Source of the DNA: Haliotis asinina
Taxonomy: Eukaryota; Mollusca; Gastropoda; Lepetellida; Haliotidae
Direction: 5' to 3'
NCBI RefSeq assembly: GCF_037392515.1
Contig: NC_090290.1
Span: 55,936,753-56,000,752 of the forward strand
DNA: 64,000 bases
A program made the translations under genes and the position numbers. Positions 57,640-64,000 of the stretch are shown piece by piece (within the stretch, counting starts at the first letter, position 1; each line of letters starts with the position of its first letter). The notes beneath the pieces are model-generated. The model was not told where the DNA came from, ran no database searches, and worked only from the letters and a program-made list of their open reading frames with translations.

Positions 57640-58670
57640 CCTCTGCCTCTGTTACATCTGTAGAGAAATAATAGTCATTTTCTATCTTCGAGGCATGATC
57701 TATGCCAACCAGATATAGCCAAACTTGTAAGTATTGTCTATTTATGCATGCCTTATATATGTGAACATGTTCATATTTATAATGTGCTTGCAAAATCGTC
57801 GAACATTATAAAAATAAAACTTAGTCTGAAATATAACAACACGTAACAGAGGACAGCCTGACGTTAAAGCGTATATTTGGCGTACAGCTTGGCGAAACAA
57901 TGGCGACCAGTAGATTAATATGTGTGTACTAGACAAACCAGGGTTTATAGTGAGCAGTCAGCTCTAACTCCGGGATTCTGACTGCAGGCCATCGCTTACG
58001 ACAATCAACTGTTACTGACATGTTTTGTCTCGAGGTCCCACGGAGGTCACTTTCACAGAACTGGTCCTCTGTCGTCGGCGGAGCTGTAAATTTACGAATC
58101 TGCAATGTCATGTCACAGTCACTGACACGTTGATAACGATCAACGTGACTTAAAGTTCTTTTTGTGGCTGTTTCATATGGGTCATTCCATTACCTTCAGA
58201 GGCACTAAGGGTTTATATGTCAGAACAATCAACCATGGCATATGTTTATTTAAGGCGTATAACTAATGGGCCGTATGGGGTGAAACCAGGAAAGCTAGCT
58301 CTTAACTTCTCACATAGTCTGGCCGTCCCGTCACCATGACTACCTTCTTTGACGAGGTCCTTTCCTGTCAAGGAATCTCAAAAGGGTTAGAGCTGACAAC
58401 CAGTGTACAGGAAAACAGTTTTTTCGTATATCAAGCATGTCTTAAGGATATCTTGCAAACTTTGCATTTGAACAGAATTCCGGAGAAAAAGTGTTCTTAG
58501 ACACTACTGTGTCCCCTCAGTATGCTGACACACATTTTTCGCCAATGCCCGGTGTCACTGCTTATTTTAGGGAGTCATTCTAAACGTTTCCACCGCACGT
58601 TTTTTGGTACGTGCCGCGGAAAAGGCCGAGAATGTGTGGTTTGGGAGGATGATTGAGATTGTTTGCTCCT
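57640..58670. other. Intergenic DNA
   Basis: No supported gene. The only feature is a trace of the lectin acceptor repeat near 57,830-57,870. ORFs at 57,742-57,936 and 57,929-58,111 on the minus strand have no recognisable content. Confidence 0.5.
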
Positions 58671-58674
58671 CAAC

Positions 58675-58862
58675 TGGTTCCTGGGGCAGTGGGCAAACCC
58701 AGTGAATAAAAGGTTTGCTGGTCACGCCGAAGGCCCGATTCGATTCTCCACATCGTCACAATTTGCAAAGCCCATTTCTGTTGTCCCCCGCCGTGATATT
58801 GCTGGAATATCGCTGAAAACGGCGTAAAACCCACTCACTCACTCACTCACTCACTCACTGGG
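58675..58862 (+). mobile_element. tRNA-derived SINE with CACT tail
   Basis: A tRNA-like head (GGTTTGCTGGTCACGCCGAA, then CCGATTCGATTCTCC), a body with GTGATATTGCTGGAATATCG, and the end (CACTCACTCACT). It is the plus-strand relative of the SINE at 9,695-9,862 and has a well-kept tail. Confidence 0.75.
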
Positions 58863-58864
58863 TC

Positions 58865-59457
58865 CGGTACAGTTTCAGCTGTTCATAGTGTTGGGTCTTG
58901 ATCTATTTTATTACATGCATATTTCAAACACGACAACAGGATAAAGGAAAAAGCCCTATAAGAAACTGAACAACCTCGCCAGTCTGATTAAAGAAAATTG
59001 ACTGATCATCAATAAAGGATTACATAGTTATAACTAGTTTCCATCCATTAGTTTCCGCGAAATTTCCGCCTGCACTGCCTCTGTTGTCAAGAATTAGAAC
59101 TGCGTGCATGTTTGTTCTTCGACAGCAAACAGTATTGATATCGTCATTGTTCTGTTTCTCACGCTGGCGAATGCTCGTGTGCACACAAACTCGACAGGGG
59201 ATAACTTCTGTATCTTCTTAACTTCAGATCATGTGTTAATCCATTCAATCTGTAATCCGAAGCAGCTGAAGGAAAACTGAGATCGATTTTTCATTGTCGT
59301 TACGTCTTTCATAGACATAACAAAGGACAATTGTTATTAACATTGACTGAGACTGAGATTCTACCTCTGTCTTGTCTTGTCTTGTTTTAATTTGTTTTGT
59401 TTGATGTTACAGGTCAATAAAAATCAACGCAGGGAAACGCCATTTTTGTAAATCTTA
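58865..59457. other. Intergenic DNA
   Basis: AT-rich sequence with a short CTTGTCTTGTCTTGTTTTAA run near 59,370. Nothing else recognised. Confidence 0.5.
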
Positions 59458-59592
59458 GCTGTCACTGAATCTATTCCTTTTCTGTTTACGGGAGAATACG
59501 TATTTCAATTTCATCCAATTTCCACTGTCACTGAATCTATTCCGTTTCTGTTTACGGGAGAATATGTGTTTCAATTTCATCCAATTTTCCAC
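59458..59592. repeat. Tandem duplication, two units of about 67 bp
   Basis: CTGTCACTGAATCTATTCC, TTTACGGGAGAATA and TTTCAATTTCATCCAATTT occur twice in a row with four or five differences. It ends about 20 bp before the TTAA of the next element. Confidence 0.9.
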
Positions 59593-59613
59593 TATTTGAA
59601 ATGGTGGAGGCTG

Positions 59614-60010
59614 TTAAAGGACCACTAAACTCAATGTTGTGGTACTATTTTTTATCACTGCATATGAAAGACTTCTGGTTAGTCATAAACGAGACACCAT
59701 TTAAAAAAAACAACTTGTGGTTAATTAATACCAAGCGCTTAAAAGTTGCTAAAAAGCCGTCTGCTTCTCTCTCGCCCACAAACGAAACCGCAGACAGGTT
59801 ACGCCAGAGCCCTACAGTGACGCCATAGAAGGAACGATTTCCAGTTAAATGTATAGAAAATGTGTTGGAAGCTCGTCATTTTGCTGATTTCTCGACGTCA
59901 CCAAAGACATGCCGAATTGTTGTGTTGCCGTCAATTGTCCCTTGGGGTCGGGTGGTGGTGTCACTATGCACAGATTTCCACCAGACTCCGTAGTTTGTGC
60001 TTAAATTGGT
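59614..60010 (+). mobile_element. Left part of a TTAA-type transposon with THAP-like start
   Basis: At 59,614 TTAA is followed by AGGACCACTAAACTCAA, the form of a terminal repeat beside a TTAA target. About 290 bp on, an ATG at 59,909 opens MPNCCVAVNC, then GVTMHRFPPDS: the C-x4-C and HRFP of a THAP zinc finger. The frame stops at 60,002 after 31 codons, where a frameshift seems to separate it from a possible continuation. TTAA targets together with THAP-bearing transposases are known from the Kolobok superfamily, so I suggest that group. No matching right end was found. Alternative: exon 1 of a decayed host THAP gene. Confidence 0.5.
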
Positions 60011-60019
60011 TGTTAGTGT

Positions 60020-60690
60020 GTGCGAAGTGAGCTTTGCGGAAGCCTGTGGTATCAGGAATACTCTACAACAGGGATAGGTCACTCGCTAGCTTTCTTTACC
60101 ATTTGTACTAATTAACGTGTGCCTCGTCATGCTCCAACGCACACAGTGACTTAGCTCGTTCCCAGTGCAACTTCAGTTGTGTTTAACCAGAGAGTCTATA
60201 TAGAGTATACGTTGTAGATTATCCCTGGTTTAACAGAACTTCAGCCAGTTTATTGTATCAGTCGGAATTTTACAATGAATGAATGAACTATAGTAAGAAT
60301 TTAAGAGAAAGAATTATGTGAATGAATGAACGAAATAAAGAAAAAGAATAAAAGAAATAAGTACATGATTATGTGAATGAATGAAAGAATAAATGATACA
60401 CCGCGACCTTCCCTCCAAAAACATTTTAAAGAACTAAAAAGTATCGCGAGAACACGTGTTAACATCAGCTGTCCTTTTAAAAAATCTACTTTGATACATT
60501 TTTTTACATCAATAATTAATTCAGACATTTTATTGCATGTGGAGAATGGAATGGACATTAACAAAATGTTAAGTGACACTGTCACACTGCCTTCAAAAAT
60601 AAAATGTAAAATTCTCACAAAGCGTTCTAAAACACCTGTCCAGTATTGCCAAATAATAAGATCAACAAGAAAGAAAGAAGTTGTGCAACT
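60020..60690. other. AT-rich DNA with GAAT repeats
   Basis: GAATGAATGAA and related runs lie near 60,270-60,400. Overlapping ORFs of 105 and 135 codons at 60.3-60.7 kb lie on opposite strands and show no domain, so I leave them unannotated. Confidence 0.45.
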
Positions 60691-60699
60691 ATAACCCTC

Positions 60700-61275
60700 A
60701 GGCATCAATGGCGAATCAGATCAGATCGGCAGTATGTCAAATCTTTCTCACACCTCAAATGCACCCTAACATTTTGTTTTAGATTATGGAACCATCACTA
60801 TTACTTGCAAACACATTCCACCTGTTAGTATATTCCCCTCATAAGAATTAAAGGTGTATGTGAAAGATGTTTATTGAAGTAACTACTAGAAACACTCAAA
60901 CGACGGCGTATAGTATTTCAATGGCGGATCAGAGCAGATCGGCGATATGTCACATTTTTCACACACCTCAAATACACCCTAACATTCTTTTTTAGATTAT
61001 GAAACCATCACTATTACTTGCAAACACATTTCACCTGATTGTATATTTCCCTCATATGAATTAAAGGTGTATATGAAAGATGTTTTTGAGGAAGTAACTA
61101 GGAAAGGAATAGTCAAACAACGGCGTATAGCGCTTCAGTGGCGAAATGTCATATTTTTCACACACCTCAAATACACCCTAGCAATTTTAAGTCATAAAAC
61201 TGTCACTATTACTTGCATGTACCTTTCAACTAAAGGTATGTTCTCCTAAAAATTATACGAATGTGTGAAAGAAGT
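60700..61275. repeat. Tandem repeat, three units of about 213 bp
   Basis: Starts of units at about 60,707, 60,920 and 61,136. Shared blocks are CACACCTCAAATACACCCTA, ACCATCACTATTACTTGCAA and AATTAAAGGTGTATGTGAAA. The third unit has internal deletions. No long frame is shared between units, so it is unlikely to be coding. Confidence 0.85.
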
Positions 61276-61478
61276 TTTTATCGGCACAATTCAGTGTGTC
61301 TTCGCGGTGAATCGAGAATAGAAGCAAGTGAGCTGTAATATAGCGACTTGAAACTTTACTACAAATCTACTGTCCTAATACGGACACTAATACCAATTAT
61401 TTGACTTAACTTGAAGTGACAAAATAGTTAACCTATCTTCTGCATGTTGGATTTCAGTTGTTACAACACTCAGCGAAC

Positions 61479-61751
61479 TTAATCAGCTGTTGAAAATAAA
61501 CCGGGCTCAATCTTAAATACTACGCTGCCACCATATTGGCTACACTGGTTACGTAACGACCCGAGACATACGTTCAGCGGCTTTTCGAGGAGTTTCTTCT
61601 CCCCCTCTATATAGACTCCCTGGTGGTATATACTAAATCGGATGGTTCGCCCTCTGCCACGCTTCCAGGATAGAAAATGGAGTTCAGGTTTCATCGAGTT
61701 TATAAAATCAAGACTGCTTACTACACACTGCTGACCAAAAGGAGTTTCCAT
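61479..61751 (-). other. Unassigned 90-codon ORF
   Basis: A minus-strand frame, METPFGQQCVVSSLDFINSM to a stop at 61,479, with Lys/Arg-rich middle (WKRGRGRTIRF). I recognise no domain, and no splice partner is evident. It lies just outside the TTAA element. It could equally be chance or part of an older element. Confidence 0.2.
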
Positions 61752-61807
61752 AGATATAACGCTTTCTTCCTCGGAAACGAGGTTGTGGTCGAAGTGACAA
61801 TATTATC

Positions 61808-63817
61808 TTAAAGGGGCACTGATGCGGAGCGAATAATGCTTCTCGCTAACGGTCTAATTACGAAAGCAAACCGCAAATTGGTCAGCGCCCACTCCTTCGA
61901 CCGTGACGGACAAAGGAACTGGGCTCCTGTCCATATTAGCAAAATTTCTTCACTTAAACAGTCAGGAGGCCGGATGCCCATCACATGCCATTTGTTTAAA
62001 AATATCCATGGTATTCCTTGTCTGATCGTAACCATATATCCCAGCAGTGTAGTTCTTTTCAGATGCTTGGATGGTATACTTACTGATCCAATTTGATCCT
62101 ATTTCTGTGTTTTTAACCTCGATATTTAATCATGTTACATGGAAATATGATGTCTACAGGCACGTAGCAAGCCATTTGTTTCAGTACGGAAGATTGCAAA
62201 GCTGTATATTTAGGTAGTTTTGAGTGTTGGTTGAGCTGTGATAGCAAATAGCATACGTAAATTTTGGTAGCTATGGTAGCTACAATGGTTTATTATTTAT
62301 GATAATAAAACACACAGTTGATTTATTTGAATTCGTAAACAAAAAAACGATGACCTTGGCTTTGGTAGAGAAATCTGAAAATTGTCTTACGTAAAAAAAA
62401 CGTATTTCACTTATTTACCAAAGTACACAGCAAATGCCTGTGTGTATTCCTTATGTAACGAAATTCCGTTGGTATCCTCAAAACAGTTTCGGCCCATAAG
62501 TGTTTTCAGGCTGCATGCGACACAGAGATTACATCTTCCTTGCTGTAACTCGCGTTTGATGGTGTAAACCTACACGTGTTATTTGTCATCATTCTCTTGA
62601 TGGTCAATTCATGAATTTATAACAGGTATAATTAGTAGCAACACCACATCGGATACTCAACAAAGGTTCCCATTTGGCATTTCTCCTGTCTGGAGTAAAT
62701 ACTCAACATTATAAATTAAGGTCTGTAATGGCAAATGTATTGTATGTTATGTAATATGTGCATGTAAGTGATGCAAGAGGGTTTATCACCTGAGTTACAA
62801 AAACAAACATCGATCAAAGGATTAACCGATAACACACTGATTGATTAATTACTTTTGTTCTTCTAGCGGATTTGTCAAAAGGCAGTGTGTGTAGATGACT
62901 ACACCCTGTCGTAAAGTGTGAGTGCAAAAACAACATCCTCCCATCAAAGAATTAACCACCCTTGCGTTGATTGATTGATTGCTCAATATTGGTCAACTAA
63001 ATTACTTAGAATAGTGGACATCATACAATTAGTTGCCAGGTGTGCTATCTTGGGAGACCAATGAGAGGTTTATCTAGTTTTCACCAACGAAAGACGTGAA
63101 ACGATGTGTTACTTTTTCGCAAATGAGATAGTTGTAAGACACGCGACACAGAGCAGGATTGTTTACCAGCTGCAGATGAATGGAATACGATTTCTTTTAC
63201 GTGGATATTGATGGATACATTTCTGAACAAGGTAGTAGCCTGACACTGTTGCTATAAAATTAGTCTGTTCATTATTTGCATTTTGTTTTAATTTATTTGT
63301 TGTAGCATTCAGCAGAATCTGTATGACAGAAAACACACACTAGATCGCGTATGTGTGTGAAATAGGATCCACATTGGCAATCTATACAATGTATAAATGT
63401 TGCTGTTATGTTAGAAATTTACTATGAGTATAAGCAAATCGTGTGTTCTTTTATCAATTTTCAGAATCATGCAAATGTGACAATAAACTAATTAGGGTTA
63501 TGAGACAAAATATAGAGACGTACATTGGCTTCGTTATTTTTCCGTCCTAATAGTTTTTTACCATTTCTACCACTGGCAGATGATTAACCTTCAAAGTGTT
63601 TCATTTGTTTTCATAATACATTTGTAATGAAGTACAATTGACTTCACCTCAGTTTATATGTCTATAATTAAACTATCAATTGCGCTTACGGACTGCGCAG
63701 CAGAGGTCACGAACCAGTCACGAATTCTGGGATATCATCCGGGTACTCACGGGAGAAAAACAATAACAAAAGTTTACACCAGTCCACGGAAAATGCTCCG
63801 CACCAGTGCCCCTTTAA
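61808..63817. mobile_element. 2.0-kb TTAA-flanked DNA transposon, non-autonomous
   Basis: TTAA at 61,808-61,811 and again at 63,814-63,817 enclose a 2,002-bp element. Its ends are inverted repeats: AGGGGCACTGATGCGGAGC on the left and, on the other strand at the right, AGGGGCACTGGTGCGGAGC, one mismatch in 19. This is a target duplication plus terminal repeats of a TTAA-specific cut-and-paste element. PiggyBac and Kolobok are the known TTAA groups; the purine start favours Kolobok (inference). Inside, only short frames of 60-86 codons are seen and none resembles a transposase, so it depends on an outside enzyme or is dead. Confidence 0.8.
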
Positions 63818-64000
63818 CTAATATTATATTGACCCCTTATATTGACCGCATCCAAGAGTGAAATTGTTATGTCATAAGCAATGTCATGTAAAATCCTATT
63901 GTCCATCAATAAAATACATATTTTACCACCAGTAGAAAGTAATTTTGCTTCTGTAAGTCGGTGAAAACAAACTTAAATAGCTTTCATCCCAAGACAGGGC

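Noticed and set aside
60301-60708. 135-codon minus-strand ORF with hydrophobic start
   Set aside because: AT-rich, overlaps an equally long ORF on the other strand; its FLLFFFF run is a low-complexity by-product.

Overview
The window is animal nuclear DNA, most likely from a gastropod mollusc of the abalone (vetigastropod) kind. The main clue is a set of dispersed SINEs with GTGA/GAGT tails and a body reading roughly 'CAATATTCCAGCTATATGGC', which I associate with abalone-type genomes. GT-AG introns, TATA promoters, AATAAA poly(A) signals, LINEs, Tc1 and TTAA-type DNA transposons and very large minisatellites all fit. I have no database hit to confirm the species.

Layout. 1-5.9 kb is a 23-bp satellite. 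7.2-9.2 kb is a 29-bp minisatellite whose complement is open in all three frames. 9.5-19.7 kb holds two copies of a minus-strand gene duplicated with its flanks. 20-30 kb is an insertion zone: a broken Gypsy-type LTR element, a near full-length I/Jockey-type LINE, SINEs, a tRNA-like hairpin, and two relics of the same gene family. 30.6-45 kb is a tandem set of three larger units, each carrying one gene copy and separated by 20-bp minisatellite arrays. 45-50 kb is a graveyard of gag-bearing and LTR elements. 50.2-52.7 kb is a further, damaged gene copy with a Tc1 transposon in its first coding intron. 56.3-57.1 kb carries two exons of a C-type lectin domain gene. 59.6-63.8 kb contains TTAA-flanked DNA transposon remains, one with a THAP-like zinc-finger start.

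The main biological content is the gene family. Five structurally intact copies (9.5, 14.8, 32.8, 36.8 and 42.0 kb) each encode an 86-residue secreted protein in three coding exons of 61, 163 and 37 coding nt, with the intron phases preserved. A tiny non-coding first exon sits just downstream of a TATA box. The predicted mature peptide has a C-x3-C-x13-C-x3-C spacing typical of disulfide-stapled helical hairpins. None of these genes shows as a long ORF, because every exon is short. Three further members are decayed: 20.4 kb (exon 2 only, three of four cysteines lost), 27.8 kb (exon 1 only, ATG to GTG, promoter deleted) and 50.2-52.7 kb (stop codon deleted, transposon in intron). All members lie on the minus strand. 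I cannot name the family with confidence or state its function.

Most remaining ORFs are shadows of repeats or stretches without coding evidence.
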